The notes under the pieces are model-generated. The model was not told where the DNA came from. It was given only the letters and a program-made list of their open reading frames with translations, and ran no database searches. From Cadophora sp. MPI-SDFR-AT-0126 (lineage: Eukaryota; Ascomycota; Leotiomycetes; Helotiales; Ploettnerulaceae): 64,000 nucleotides of DNA. The stretch is taken from the NCBI GenBank assembly GCA_020747065.1, contig JAGMVK010000009.1, forward strand, positions 992,001-1,056,000, in the 5' to 3' direction. This document shows, piece by piece, positions 11,063 through 23,204 of the stretch. How positions within the stretch are numbered: the stretch's first letter is position 1; each line of letters begins with the position of its first letter. The position numbers and the translations under genes are program-made.

Positions 11063-13605
11063 TCGGATCCGTGCCACCAGCGTCTCAGGCCAATTCCTCG
11101 GCCCATCGAGCACGCGAGAACAAAGGCCACGAGGTCTCTTTCCGACGCTCAAACAAAACATCGTCCTCGATTTGACCCGGAGGTATGGTCGGGTCCATAC
11201 ATATATTCCTGGCCTGATGGCCATGGCCATCGTTGTGGCTGAGCAGCATGGTCACTGGTGGCAACTCGTAAGAGTGGCAAAATCTCGGCGATTCCGGATG
11301 TCGTATCTCAATTCTGCGACTTTGCTTTCTTTGTTGATGTCGATATAATTTCTGTTTGTTACAACTTTTCTTTTCATGCACAATGACGGTGTCACCGAGT
11401 GTTACCGAGTGTTTGGGTTCGGCGTCAGGAACGGGCGACGCGAGGCAGAAAGCATCTTGGCTGTCTGCCTCACTTGCGGGAGGACAACCCCGATGGCTGA
11501 CATGCGAGATGTTCGTAATGACTTGGACGGATTGGAAGATGGCGCAAATTTGGCCACGGCGTAATCATAAATGTCTGGTTGGGTTTGATTCGATGGCGGT
11601 GTTTCGCATGGAGTTTGTCTGGTTGTCAACGACAATTTCTTATACCCCTGGGAGTAACTTTCTCTTTCTATTCGGGCGCAGCGCTGTGTTATATATTTCA
11701 CCAGGATGACATACTAAAAGGTTCAATCGTTAGCATGGGTTTGAATGAATCACACGTCTCCACTTTAAAATCATCGTCGATGGCAACGTGCCGAATGCGT
11801 CCCCCTGACTGATGTGATCTTGAGACTCTTCTCCTGCCGGGAGTCAAGAAGCAATCTTCCGATTCGATGCACCAAACCTTCCAGAATGATCTTGTGAGCC
11901 CAAATTTGTCTGACGACTCGGAAGAATAGATGATGAGGGAACACAACGCATCTTCGTTGGGCCACCGCATTCCGCATTGGGTAGCATTAACAGGTAGGTG
12001 CGACCCAACGGGAAAACCGCCCTCGCTTCCCAACGATGTCTCCCAAACACAACCTTCGAAACCAAATTATACAAACTCATCGGGCTCCTATCTGTTCATC
12101 GTAAGAAATCGAATTCCAAAATCATGCCGAAGTGAACTGAATTGAATTGCACTCACCATTTTCTTCCGTCCGGATGACTACCTAAACGAGGCCCTCCGTT
12201 CAGCAAGCAGAAGTCAGCCAACCAAATAGCCAAGGATCCAAATATCTTCTCTTCTCCTGGAAAGGAGGAGGAGTTATTACTTTTATTGGATACTTTCGGG
12301 GTTTGCGGTGGAGTCACCTCTGCTTGTGTGCATAGCCTCGAATTAGGAACCAGCGGCGAACCACTCAGTAAATCCAAAAGCACTTGATGCCTTTGGGCAT
12401 GAAACAAGGGTCGTATATCATCGATTCAGAGTATACTCAATCCCCTGGCTATTTAATAGGATTATCCCGTTACCACAATACTTTCAACAGCTCAGAGGTC
12501 CGTCTGTGCCGCAAGATCAGGCAAACTGCTCACCACTCACTCGCTCCTGGAAATCTGCCCTACATGTGAAGCGATTGGATGCCGAAATCCAGCTAGAGTA
12601 CGCGAGGGCAACGGTCTCGCGATTTTGGGCTTCATCAGATGCTCGATCATACTTTGCATGTCCGAAGACCGGATGGAGTCTTGACGATGATTGGATGTGC
12701 TTTCGTCTGAAGTGTCTGGCCATTTAAATAACTGACTAGAAAATAGATCAGTTGCAGGAATCACGCATGCCACGTATCCAAAGGCTTGTTTGCGATGACA
12801 TAGTAGCAATAGGTGTACCTTTTCCAAGTCTCATGTGCGCCCACCTAGATAGACAAGCTAGAAGAAGCGTAGGGAAGTTCTAGCGCGGCAATGGAGATAC
12901 CATATGTCTTTAGATCCTCAAGTTTGTTAGTCTGCCGAGCTTCATTTGAGCTAGACATTGTTTCGCCAGCGCCAGAAGTCTGTAAGTCCTGCTATACTGG
13001 ATTCCAATAAAGTTCTTATTCTGTGCCGTTATGCCATTCAACTCATAGCGAGACCGGCACCGAGAGGAAAAGAACACTGCAAAGAGAACATAACACCACA
13101 CGTGGAAAAGCCAAAAAGTTGCGAAGAGATTTCGCTTTAGAGCGGTCAAGAGTCAAACTGGGTTCGTGCGTGATGATGGTGCGGGCTTGACTTGCGGTGA
13201 AGGAATTAGTACCTAGCCGTCATATCTGTGTGCACGAAAGTTGCCGATCTCGCAATCACAAAAATTAACTGAGTATGGCTGGGAATGTCTTTCCTTCTCC
13301 TTTCAATAACATTTGGCGTTTCGTTCTGATGATGTGGTTGGGAAGAAGTACTTTTTTAGTGTTCATATCTTCACTCCCACACGCGACCTTGAACACAGTT
13401 CTTGAAAAAGATTAAGCAATTGTAGGCGAAATGGACTTATTGCATGATATTTACAGTGGCTGTTTCACTACTCCTGTTTATGTATTCGATATGAGATACC
13501 CGTAAGTCTTTGCTTCGCTGTCCATCTGGTAAGTGATGACTACTTTCCATTCCCTCTCTACCCCAACAGAAACTGGTCAAAACGCACACACGACATATAC
13601 CACGT
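11063..13605. other. Intergenic region, no supported gene
   Basis: Only short overlapping frames without ATG starts, splice signals or recognisable motifs are present on both strands. An imperfect tandem of about 11 bp (accgagtgtt) occurs near 11395-11415. Nothing else stands out. Confidence 0.5.
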
Positions 13606-15835
13606 TCAGTGAAATTCCGCCTCCACTCTACCGTACCTGAACCCATCGACCTTTAATTCAAACGCCAGCCCAGCACTTTCGACGACCATCTCAAGCGTAA
13701 AGTCCAGGTTATCAAACTCCACTCCTCTTGTTGTCGTAAGCCTCGTGAAGAGGCTCTTGGGTACAGCTCCCAGATCAGTTGTGAGCGTGCATACGTTTAC
13801 GAGGTCTCGGGAATAGGCACTTGGAGGCTCGCCGTCAGCATCTGAGGCGATCAAGTCATCGGAAACGACGAGAGATTGGCCGGGTCTGATGGTTGTTAGA
13901 TCTGTGGCACCTGTGGGGACTTTAGTTGGGAAAGCACTCACCGAAAATTACGTGTATAGTGGAAGCTGATGGGAGTCGCTGCACTCAATGTTTCTCCCTC
14001 TGTCAAACGGTTAGTATAATTGTGACGGAAGGCGTAGGACTGCTTACTGGTGATGTGCCATTGCATCCTGTCGCTGACCATCCAGCGTTCCCAGAGAGGA
14101 CTCCAGTACCTCTCACTAACTTGATGTTTATCCTCATCATACACTGTAGCGTACGAGGTGCCGTAGTGCATTCTCGCTTTCCGCGAAACAACCATACTTC
14201 CCTCGAGACCTCTCAAGACTGCTCCACGAACCACTGCAGTCCATGCATTGACAGGCTGCATGACCTCAACAGAGCCATTTGTGATGAGCGCTGTGGCTTG
14301 CGCATGGGTTGGTCTCTCGCTGTAGGGAGGCGGCGCGGCAGTGTTGAAGTGTGACTTCAACCGCGTGTACAGATAGTTGCTTTGACCGAATCCACCGACA
14401 AGGACTATGCCTGACACTATACCTCCTTTCTGTCTGATCCCATCGACCTGTCCCTGTACAAGCTCGCATACTTCCTTGACCACAGGCTCGAATATCTCCT
14501 TGATCTGCGGGGCAGTCATAACCAGGAAACCGCAATCTAAACCAGCTTCTTCATCATCTGGTAGACCAGGGAAAGGAACGTTGACCTCAGCGTGCTCTTC
14601 CTCGTTGAAGTTTCGCTTGACAAACTCTTCCCAGTATCTCAGTCCCATCTGCCAGCATTTCCCTTTCTTCAGCTTCATCTCATCGAATCTAGCATGACCA
14701 ATGCGATTTCGAACATGTTCCTCAAAACGATAGTTCAAAAATGCGCTTCCGCATAATCCTCCTGTCCCGACTGCAGACTCCTCAACCCGTAAGGGCTTTA
14801 GCGATATGATCTTGTAGGCGATCAAGTCCACAGTCCCACCACCAGCGTCACAAACAACAAAGTTATCTCCCGCACTCAGGTGATTCGGTTGGATGGCTTT
14901 CAGTGTGTAGACTGCTGCTGCTTCTGGCTCACTGATCATCTGAATATCGGACTTCGATCCCATCCCAGCCTTCTCCGCAGCGAGTAGAGTAGTATTCTTC
15001 GCTGCATCGGACCAGACAGCAGGGCATGTAAGTACGAATTCGACTTTCGTCGAAGCCATAAAGGACTCTCCATAGCGCCTTGTGAGGGTCTCCATAGTAT
15101 GGTTGTAGACTTGCGTGAGATAGTCGCTGACGGCGTCCACGACATTTTTGTTGAATTTCTTCAATTGTGCCGCGGTCTCCAGTGGACTAACGTAGAAAGG
15201 TAGCTTTTGTGACCGATCGAGGAACAGCTTGATACACCGAAGTCTGGATTCTTCCGGTCTGAATTGGAAACCCCATTTTATGGTCGGGTCGGTGCCGTCT
15301 GGTGATCCGGGAGGATAGTCGTATGCTATTTCCGTAGGGACTTTGTCTGATGTGATTCCGTTTCCACCAGGCCAGGTCTTAATGATCTCGACATCGTCTG
15401 GTGTCGAAGTGTAGACAGCAGCAACACTATTCGACGGTTAGTCAATTGATTTGCAAGGAATCGGCACCACATCATCAGATCCTATGCACTGAACAACTTC
15501 AACAGCATCTGCTCCCCGGACATGGCTCTACTCCAGAACCAGAGTCAGAGCAATCAAGTGATCGTACTAATCACTATCAAGGGTGTCTTGAGCCTGCCAC
15601 AGCAAATGCGCCTTGACATGTCCAAAAGAAAGCCATTGACCGACAGAGACATAGCTTACCCAGAGTAAGTAGTACCAAAATCCAATCCAACAATCAGCCG
15701 ATCATTGAGGGGTGCGGGCTCTCGAACAGGTCCAGCAATGGCTTCGGTCGAGGAGGTAGGGGTGTAGTTCGTGAAGTGATTTCTGCTCTCATCGTTCCGC
15801 CTATTAGCAGGCCGGAGAGGGAGACTGAGGTTCAT
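13606..15835 (-). CDS. Hsp70-like (actin-fold) ATPase protein, about 635 aa
   Basis: Four exons: 15660-15835, 14048-15426, 13952-13999 and 13606-13910. The nucleotide-binding fold shows phosphate-1 LIVGLDFGTTYSG (about 50-62), phosphate-2 VVCDAGGGTVDL and the adenosine motif GIVLVGGFGQSNYL. An EPEAAAVY segment typical of Hsp70 relatives is also present. The C-terminal region is much shorter than and unlike a canonical Hsp70 peptide-binding domain. Filamentous fungi carry many such Hsp70-like proteins, most uncharacterised. The role is probably ATP-dependent but the client is unknown. The last intron is very short and has two possible acceptors 9 nt apart (see findings). The gene is divergent from the RCC1-like gene, with 873 bp between the starts. 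Confidence 0.85.
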
Positions 15836-16708
15836 GATTGCTGAGGACGTCCGAAATCAGCGTCGAAGACCGTAGCCATATGCCGCGGATCCCAAATCGC
15901 TTCAATTCCAGAGAATAGAAAGTCAATTGAGTCGCTAGATCTTTGGTCTGTTCAATTGCCTATCAACACCACCGGTCCCAACAAACACAACGCTCCTTCG
16001 CTGGCAACACCTCGAGACCAAGGATGGACTTCTTGACAGATTGACAAAATCACAGCAACTTTCGAATGAACAAATCGCAGCGACTTGCGGAGAGATATAA
16101 AGGAGCAGAAAGATCACGCCAAATACGTTAAAGCAGAGCTCAATTGATATACAGAAGATAGAACGCGAAAGGGACACAAGGGCAGATAAACAAAGACTTT
16201 GTCCTGGGGAAGGGAAGAAGATGGCTGGTCGATCGGTCCTAGCTGATGTTGGTCCCTGCAGGAGCAAAAAGTCGTAGCCTGATGGTAGGCAGCCTTTCCA
16301 GGACTCGGGGCTGCTGCGACTCGGGATCCTTGGCGTCAATATTACGGCACAGCGAGTCGTCAGCTAGGTAGGTCAGGGTAGATAAAGTTGCGGCGGTTGA
16401 AGACGCTGAGGGAGAAAAGATCTAGAGAAGTTTCGAGGCAGATACCTGTTGGATAGATAGGATAACTCTATTTGAATGATCACATCTGTCCAACAATATT
16501 CAGTTGTTGTCTGTCCAAAGATGCTGACAGAGGACGGATTTAGGGCAACGAAGCTAACCCCCCAGGCCGAGTAGTGGGGGCTTAGGCGAGGCTGCTGGGT
16601 GGCTATGCTCTGCTCGGCACGGTACAAAACAAACACCATATTTACGAACTGCATACAAACTTTAGCCAGCTAACTCGTAAAGGACGACCCGTTTCATGTC
16701 ACTGAGCA
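15836..16708. promoter_or_regulatory. Divergent intergenic promoter region (Hsp70-like / RCC1-like)
   Basis: The 873 bp between two divergent start codons must hold both promoters. No clear TATA box or known operator is visible. Confidence 0.5.
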
Positions 16709-17977
16709 ATGATGGAGCTCTGGGCATCTGGATTCAACGCCTGGGGTCAGCTCGAATTCTCCGGAGCCAATGGGCTGGACTCCAGGGATGTCCAAACTTT
16801 CAAGCGTGTCCTTGAAGACAAGCATCTTGAGATCTTACACACAAGCCTTTCGGCTATTCTAAGTAAGTAGAATGGATGCTTCACTATTTTATGTTTTTGT
16901 GGAAAAGTTCCGACCGACTATCTCAGTGGCTGGCATCAACATAAGGTTGACTTTGGCCACGTGACGGACCCCTTCCGCTTTTCAGCTTTTCCATTATCTC
17001 TCTTCTGGTCTTCATTTTGGAATGCAGTTGGTCTCAATTACATCTGCTCTCAATACTCATCAAGAATTGGCGCTCTGTGAAAGAAGCAAGGAGCAGCGAT
17101 CTAACATCTCACAGTACGGACCTCACACGGACTCATTGCTGCTGGTAGCCCAGACGGCTTGATATCTCTCTGTCTAGCAAAACAAGAAAGCTTCCCAAAC
17201 CTAGCAATAGCAGGAAACGACCAACTAGCAGGTAAAGTAGAACTCAACTGCCCTTTTCTTCAACAAGCAAGCGAGATTTCAGCTAATCATTGTAGAACTC
17301 ACACATGCATCCTTGAAGCATTACCCATGTTTCGAGGACTTCCGAAGCAATGCTGGGAAGGATCTCAAAGCCCCAGAAGAATTACAGCAGATTGCAGCTA
17401 ATCAAACAACATTCACTGCGCTTTCAACAGAAGGCGGGAGAGTGTACACCTGGGGAGATGGACGGTACCCCAACTGTCTAGGTCGAGAAGTCACAAGCGA
17501 ATGGTAGGCGTCCCAAAACCGGCTCCAGAGCTCTCCAGCTGAAGGAACATACCAAGTCCAGCACATATCCCAAATATCGTCGAAGACTTAACCGAGCTTC
17601 CTGGAGGTGGTATCAGAAAGATCTCGTCTGGCGGATATGTCACAGCTGCTTTGACGGACGACAATGATCTATATGTTTGGGGCGGCAGGGCAGGGCAGAA
17701 GGCGATTCTAGAAGGTCTGGAAGGTAGCCCGATGCCGGTTGACTTGGAGGGTGAGGATATCTGGGATGTTTCCGTGGGCACGAACCATATCCTTGCAATC
17801 ACGATGGACCGGAAGCTGTTTGTGGTGGGGGAGGGCGGGAATGGACAATTGGGCTCATTAGTGAAGGGGTTGGAGGATTGGAGAGAGGTGAAACTGCCTT
17901 TGAAGGAAGGACAGAACATCGTAAGCGTCCATGCCGGGTACAAAAATTCGTTCGTACTAGTAGAAAATGTCACTTGA
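16709..17977 (+). CDS. RCC1-repeat protein, Ats1-like (299 aa)
   Basis: Four exons: 16709-16862, 17115-17231, 17296-17503 and 17557-17977. Two ATGs stand in tandem (16709 and 16712) and the first is used here. RCC1-type beta-propeller repeats are visible as WASGFNAWGQLEF, RVYTWGDGRYPNCLG, DNDLYVWGGRAGQKA and KLFVVGEGGNGQLGS, each with the G-x-N/D-x-x-G-Q-L-type turn. The intervening helices are replaced by HTSLSAI, TTFTALS and NHILAIT strands. The length is close to yeast Ats1 (333 aa), a small RCC1-fold protein linked to diphthamide synthesis, rather than to nuclear RCC1. The assignment to Ats1 is an inference, the RCC1 fold is firm. The first intron (252 bp) is longer than usual. Confidence 0.8.
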
Positions 17978-18096
17978 ACACAACAGGGGTTCGTGTTGGT
18001 ATCTCGTGTCCTTCATTTTGTCTTCTCATGCCATTCTATAATACACCGATGCTCTGAATGCGCAACGAAAATGACTCTGCATTGGAAAACAAAAGA

Positions 18097-19212
18097 TCAT
18101 AGATTCGTAAGGTAATCCTCGATCTCTTGCGGTGTCAGCTTTCTGAATCTTGGCCCTTGTGCTCCCTCAACTCCTTCAATGCCAAGCAAGTGGTGGGCTG
18201 GTGGTCCAACGATACCTATAAATGTTAGGAAAACATCGCGTTTTTGGGTAAGATCAGCTTACCAATCTCTACTGTCTCGCCATTCATCTCGCCCTCGATA
18301 GTCTCCTTTAATGTCAATAGAGCGATATGGACGGCATCCTCCAACTCCAGACCCTCAGTGTATCTCTTCTCCAAGAACGTCTTTGCAGAAGTAGCACTCT
18401 TGCCAATAGCGGTCGCCTTCCATGGGAAGTAACTGCCACTTGGGTCTACCTGGTACAGCATGGGTCCGCCCTTCAGAGTGCCACCAGTCTTGCCCGACAC
18501 CTTCTTCTCATCCGGATGAGTATCAGCAGTCGCTGCCTCCTCCGACTCTGGCTCAATACCCTCATCCCAACCAGCGATCAACAGACTGACGCCATATGGC
18601 CGTACACCTCCTGACTGCGTCGCCTCCTGCATGACTCTTGCTACATCTTGCACTAATATTCTCGTGGGTGGGTACTCATTGTAGATTCTCTTGTAGCCGG
18701 TGTGTGAGACTTTGCGCGCCTTGTCGACTAACACTCTGTAATCTGGGCCCATTCCAGAGTAGACCATGCCGATGTTGGGGGTAATGAGGCTGACTTTCGA
18801 GAGGGAGGGGGGATCGATGAGAGGAGATGATGACTTCTTCTCGGTGGCCAAGACAATTCCGTTTGTAGCTTCAGATACATTAGTATAGCTTTGGGAGCTT
18901 CCATTTGTCTGTATTGAAGCTTACCCTTGATTCCAAGCGCAGTGACACCTTGATTGACAGCATTCAATGCATACTCTGAGTTCAGGAAGTTAGCTTCGTA
19001 GCTTTATGGGGAGCGGACGGTGAGAGCCAGCGCTATTTGTCTTTTGTGTTTTGAACAGAACGAACCTATTTGTACCAGTTTCCCGCTATTGATAGTTAGT
19101 AATGAACAAAGGACTTGCAAGAACTCGCCATAGTGCGTATTGTGGAAGCTTTGGATATGGAGCTTTACCTTGGGCTGAATGTTGTCAACGAGAACGAATA
19201 TCTGTCCGCCAT
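18097..19212 (-). CDS. PRE8: 20S proteasome subunit alpha-2 (Pre8/PSMA2 type, 279 aa)
   Basis: Five exons: 19169-19212, 19066-19085, 18925-18975, 18263-18868 and 18097-18215. The N-terminus [14 protein letters not shown], then [17 protein letters not shown], is the proteasome alpha-subunit signature. [27 protein letters not shown] and [13 protein letters not shown] are diagnostic for alpha-2. The protein forms part of the outer alpha ring that gates the 20S chamber. An acidic insertion of about 25 residues after LLIAGWDEG lengthens it relative to the roughly 230-250 aa of yeast and animals. The second exon is only 20 nt long. It shares a short divergent promoter with a RING-CH ubiquitin-ligase gene, so both ends of protein turnover start from one spacer. 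Confidence 0.95.
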
Positions 19213-19676
19213 GATGCCTGTCTATCTCGAAAACTCCTCCGGGGTAGTATCAAAGTTCAATATGAAAGGCAGACTGGTACAAATTCCTGGAGACTTTGGG
19301 GAGGAAAATAATTGAGCTGTTGTTGTACCGATGAAGCTCAGGCTTCCGAGACGCGTGCTTGCCCTGGGCCGTGGCAGGCCAGGTAATGTTGCAGCCTGAA
19401 TGTGCCTGGTCAAGCAGGCACGCTTTCGGCAAAGCGGTACAACATTGATTTCAACCACCGAACTTGCGGCGGAGCATTCCCTCTTCTTTGTCTTTCTGGA
19501 ACTCGCAGAAGCCACATCTCACTATTCATCCAAGCTCCTAACACCTCGGCGACGAGGAGCCGTCTTCTACTTCACTAATGCCTCATCACTGATCGTTTCT
19601 AGGAGCTCCAGAGCTGATTGAGAAGCTTCTTCAATGCCTACATAGCTATTCGGCTTCCTAGCTGTAAGCTCCCACG
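19213..19676. promoter_or_regulatory. Divergent promoter region between proteasome and RING-CH genes
   Basis: 464 bp separate two divergent start codons. I looked for the yeast-type proteasome control element GGTGGCAAA on both strands and did not see it. Confidence 0.55.
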
Positions 19677-20824
19677 ATGTCTGTTCCTTACGAAACCCGA
19701 GCCAACTGGTCTTGGCCTGACTCTCCGGAAGATGTACTGAAAGACGAACTCAATTCTGCATCTGCGCCAGGTGCCTTCGTAGGAGAAGTCCAGGAAGGCG
19801 ATGTGGAAACTTCTTCTGAAGACTTTGAACAACACACCCCACCTCCTACCCCACCACCCCAGAGACATTATGCCACTCGAACATGTAGGATATGTCTAGA
19901 GGAGGTACCTCCAACTCTTGAGCCTCTCGCTGGGGGCATTCCTTCGATGCTTCATCCAGCGCCAAAGGTGTCATACATATCTGCAGATCCCAGCTCTGGC
20001 CGGCTGATCAGGCCATGCAAATGTCGAGGCTCCCAAAAATATGTCCACGAAGGTTGTTTACAAGAGTGGAGGCATTCGGATCCTTCCTATGGTCGACGAA
20101 ATTTCTGGGAATGCCCTACTTGTAAATACCAGTATCGTTTGGAGAGAATGCGATGGAGTCGACTGATCACAAGCACTCTGACGCAAATTGCGATCACCTT
20201 CTTGATTATGGTCACCACCGTCTTCATTTTTGGCTTCGTCGCAGATCCTATTATCAGCCTGTACTTGGATCCATACGATACCATTACATCCTTGCCATCC
20301 GGGGGAACAGCGTTGCTCCTTGAAGATGAGGATGCCTCATGGCTCGAACACTTTCTGAAAGGCTTGGCATCACTTGGGCTGCTTGGTTTTGTCAAAGTAT
20401 TCTTTGCCATGTCTCCGTGGCATTGGTGGAACCTCAGGCAAACTGGACTGGTTGGTGGAGGTGGGCGGAGAAGGGCAGGAGGCGCAAATGGACGAGACAG
20501 GCTTGCTGACATCTCATGGACTGTCGTAATCATAGGCGTAATTACCTTTTTAGCAGTAAGTTCCATCACATCCAAAAGTGAGAAGATGCTGACAATCTCC
20601 AGGCGGTGTGGACATGGGTACGAGCCTGGACAGCGAGAACCCTTGACGCTGCTGGTGATCGAGTCGCTGATGTACAAGGAGATGATGAGCCAGAAGAACT
20701 CGATGAGCCTATATCTGCTCAAGCAGCGACGGCAGCTGAAGCTAGAGCTGCTGAAGAAACAGCGACAGCGTCGGAGACCACAGAATCAGAGAGCCGAAAG
20801 ACACAATTACCTAGACCCCATTGA
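19677..20824 (+). CDS. RING-CH (MARCH-type) membrane E3 ubiquitin ligase (366 aa)
   Basis: Two exons: 19677-20555 and 20603-20824. Reading on without splicing gives an unrelated tail, while the splice gives the plausible AVWTWVRAWTARTLDAAGDR. A RING-CH finger (C4HC3) spans about residues 70-155: TCRICLEE, then RPCKCRGSQKYVHEGCLQEW, then ECPTCKYQY, with Cys in place of His at the fourth ligand as in MARCH proteins. At least two hydrophobic segments follow (ITFLIMVTTVFIFGFV and GLASLGLLGFVKVFF) and a third near VVIIGVITFLA, so it is a multi-pass membrane ligase. The tail after residue 310 is Ala/Glu-rich and acidic. The substrate is unknown; ER or endomembrane location is inferred from the architecture. 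Confidence 0.88.
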
Positions 20825-21857
20825 CCTTGTCTCCAGCGCATTGTGTTAGGATAGTTGTGTACATACAAGCTTTACCTTCATAGCGAACTGTTTTCAAGTC
20901 ATGCCCCCACTGCAGTGACACAATCCCTTGCATTGCACACAACTTAAGCTGCCACGAGTTCCTCTCCAAGTAGGGTGTCAGCTAGTCTGTGTGCAAAGAT
21001 ATACCGCTCTGCTGGAGCCTCGAAACTTGAGCGTCTTGTTCTCGTTTCACTACCGGCGACCGCGAGCTCAGTCAACACTCTGCCGATTTGCCACTTTTTC
21101 TTTATATGGGATCGTTGGTACTGTTTTTCTGCTTCGGCGCTTTTGCTTAAAAAAGATTTCAGAGGCGGATGAGTTGATACATTTCAGATCTTGGATCAAG
21201 CCAATCTTGATGTCACTGACTGGCATCGTTGGACGTCAGTAACGTTCCATTCCTTAAGACTTTCCTTTGTGCAAGCTCGAGGTACGGCAATGGCGAAGCT
21301 TACAGCTGAGAGCATCTTCAACACATAAAGAACCATGATCATATGAACGGAATATGATAAATGTGCTTTCGTCTAGTCATGCCATACGTAGCGAAGACAT
21401 GCGTTGAGCTGAGAAGGACTGCGCCAGCTTCCGAAGTTGAAGGAGATTCTTGACTTGACCCGAGACAATGAACTCACTTGACAGAAGTGGTATTCAAATC
21501 GCATTGATCAAGCACATCCCCAAAGAAGAGCTCCTTGCTCAGAAAGAGGAAAAGGCTGTCAAGGAACGAGAGAAGTTTACCCAGAAGGAGAAGGCCTGGC
21601 TCGATTCTTGGTGGCATGGACGATGAATGGGCAGTACTAATTATTAGATATTTCTTGATATATGACTCTCTAAGCCATGAGGTTATGCTGCTTCATTACC
21701 ATAATTGCGGAAACATTAGGAGAACGGAAAATCCAGTCAAATGATCCAGCTCCATAGACTATGCTCACTCTGTCCAGAGCGCAATTTCAAATGCCATCAC
21801 CCTTCCGGTACTCTATTACAAGGTGGGATCGCAAACACAACCCAGGCACGGCCATGA
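20825..21857. other. Intergenic region with one possible small gene
   Basis: Apart from the candidate terminal exon at 21485-21626, no gene is supported. A frame around 21090-21238 contains a hydrophobic run (TFSLYGIVGTVFLLRRF) and could belong to the same small gene. Confidence 0.4.
21485..21626 (+). CDS. Probable terminal exon of a small unrecognised gene
   Basis: After a good acceptor (CACTTGACAG, ending 21484) the frame reads SGIQIALIKHIPKEELLAQ and ends KEKAWLDSWWHGR at a TGA (21624-21626). The amphipathic, Lys/Glu-rich helix with an aromatic basic end looks coding. An upstream exon ending at 21238 (donor GTAACG) joins in phase: an ATG at 21210 gives MSLTGIVGRQ before the splice, and an even longer upstream frame is hydrophobic. 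Alternatively, the ATG at 21468 gives an intronless 52-aa frame. I do not recognise the family, and a decayed gene is also possible. Confidence 0.35.
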
Positions 21858-23204
21858 TCAGGCTGCAGCGTCATCTACAAATGGCTGCAAAGGTGAATCC
21901 ACCCGCGCCAAAGGCCCTTCGACAGCTCTAAACTTATTCCTGCTCTCACGACCTCTGACAATCGACGCCGCAACCCTGAACCCCACCTCGTCCTCCATCT
22001 TCAGCAGCTTCGGCTCCGCGGAAGAACTGCTGTCTCCTCCCCAGATACCACCAAACTCCACTGCCTTAAGGGTCATGTGCTTTTTCATTCGTCTGAAGAT
22101 CCTGTTCCAACCTAAGGCGCTGCCTGCCAGCCACATGTTGTGCCACTTGATGACCTTCAGTGTGCTGGAATGCCGTTTGAGGAAATCGGTAATGTTGGCT
22201 TCGCTGGTTGTTACGACCGTGAGTTCTAGCGTGTGCAGATTAGGCCAGGTCATGTTTTCTACAATGCGCTCCCACACCACAGGAACGTTCATCTGTCGCT
22301 GTAAGAGTACAGCCTTTGGGACGGTGTCAGCATCATCAAAGGTTAATCGAAGAGTCTCTAATCCTTTCGCGGATCTCAATGCTTTTCCCAATTCCACATG
22401 TCTTGCTTTCACAACATCCTGCTCTGACCAATCATCATAGTCTGGCTCCAGGACCAAGTCAACGTGCCGTAGGTATGTGAAGGCTCCAAAGTGAATATCG
22501 ACGGGTGAAGGGTTGAAGAACGACCAGTGGATTCGATGCGCGCTCAGAGTTTCGAGAGGTGTAGGCATATTTGCTGCGGCCAGAAGGAGTGATCCTAGAC
22601 CTCTCGTTCCTGTTTCATCGTCGTCATTGATTTCCCCTCCATCCATCATCAAGCCTGGTATGGCCATCGTAGTCTCGAATGCTTTCGTCATCGTCTCGGA
22701 GGGGAGTCCATATTCAGAACTCATCTCGATTCTCTTCAAGATAGGGAACCTAGGTAACGCCTGGGCCAAAACCGCGAAATCGTAGTTGGCTCGCTTCATA
22801 TGCATCTGCGTGTCAAGTAGAGGTTTGTATGCTTTCCACGCCCTCGCAATAACTTCTTGTTTATCTTCCGTCAAATGGTCCGCTAGCTCTTCGATATCCA
22901 GTACGTTGGATTTGAAATCTGGGAATGCGACTTCTTCCAAGAAGCGCACTTCGTAGAATATGCTTGTGACGTATCGGCGCAAGGAGGCATGATGCGAGAT
23001 GTTGAGCAGGTTCTGGAAGGATTTGTAGCTGAACATAACATGTAAAGATTCCACAAGAGGTTTCTCTCCTATTGCCCCCGCGGAGCGGCATGTCCTGCGA
23101 AAATTGACCAGACTGGGAAGAGGCATAACATCGCAGATGATTTGGAGAATTTCCACAGGAAGGACTTGCATCATGGATTTTCCATTGCCATTTGTTGCCC
23201 CCAT
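21858..23204 (-). CDS. F-box protein (448 aa)
   Basis: This is one long frame. The first in-frame ATG (23204) gives MGATNGNGKSMMQVLPVEI; 16 open codons upstream lack an ATG. An F-box lies at about residues 12-50: LPVEILQIICDVMPLPSLVNF, then RRTCRSAG. F-box proteins recruit substrates to SCF ubiquitin ligases through Skp1. The remainder has leucine-spaced segments (LHTLELTV, LETLRLTF, LRHVDLVLEPDYDDW) suggesting degenerate leucine-rich repeats. Fungal proteins of this plan are numerous and mostly uncharacterised. The C-terminus is Glu-, Asp- and Ser-containing with no further motif. The substrate is unknown. Confidence 0.78.
   Translation of the reverse strand: MGATNGNGKSMMQVLPVEILQIICDVMPLPSLVNFRRTCRSAGAIGEKPLVESLHVMFSYKSFQNLLNISHHASLRRYVTSIFYEVRFLEEVAFPDFKSNVLDIEELADHLTEDKQEVIARAWKAYKPLLDTQMHMKRANYDFAVLAQALPRFPILKRIEMSSEYGLPSETMTKAFETTMAIPGLMMDGGEINDDDETGTRGLGSLLLAAANMPTPLETLSAHRIHWSFFNPSPVDIHFGAFTYLRHVDLVLEPDYDDWSEQDVVKARHVELGKALRSAKGLETLRLTFDDADTVPKAVLLQRQMNVPVVWERIVENMTWPNLHTLELTVVTTSEANITDFLKRHSSTLKVIKWHNMWLAGSALGWNRIFRRMKKHMTLKAVEFGGIWGGDSSSSAEPKLLKMEDEVGFRVAASIVRGRESRNKFRAVEGPLARVDSPLQPFVDDAAA

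Noticed and set aside
19213..19676. Proteasome-associated control element in the divergent promoter
   Set aside because: The GGTGGCAAA word was not seen on either strand.
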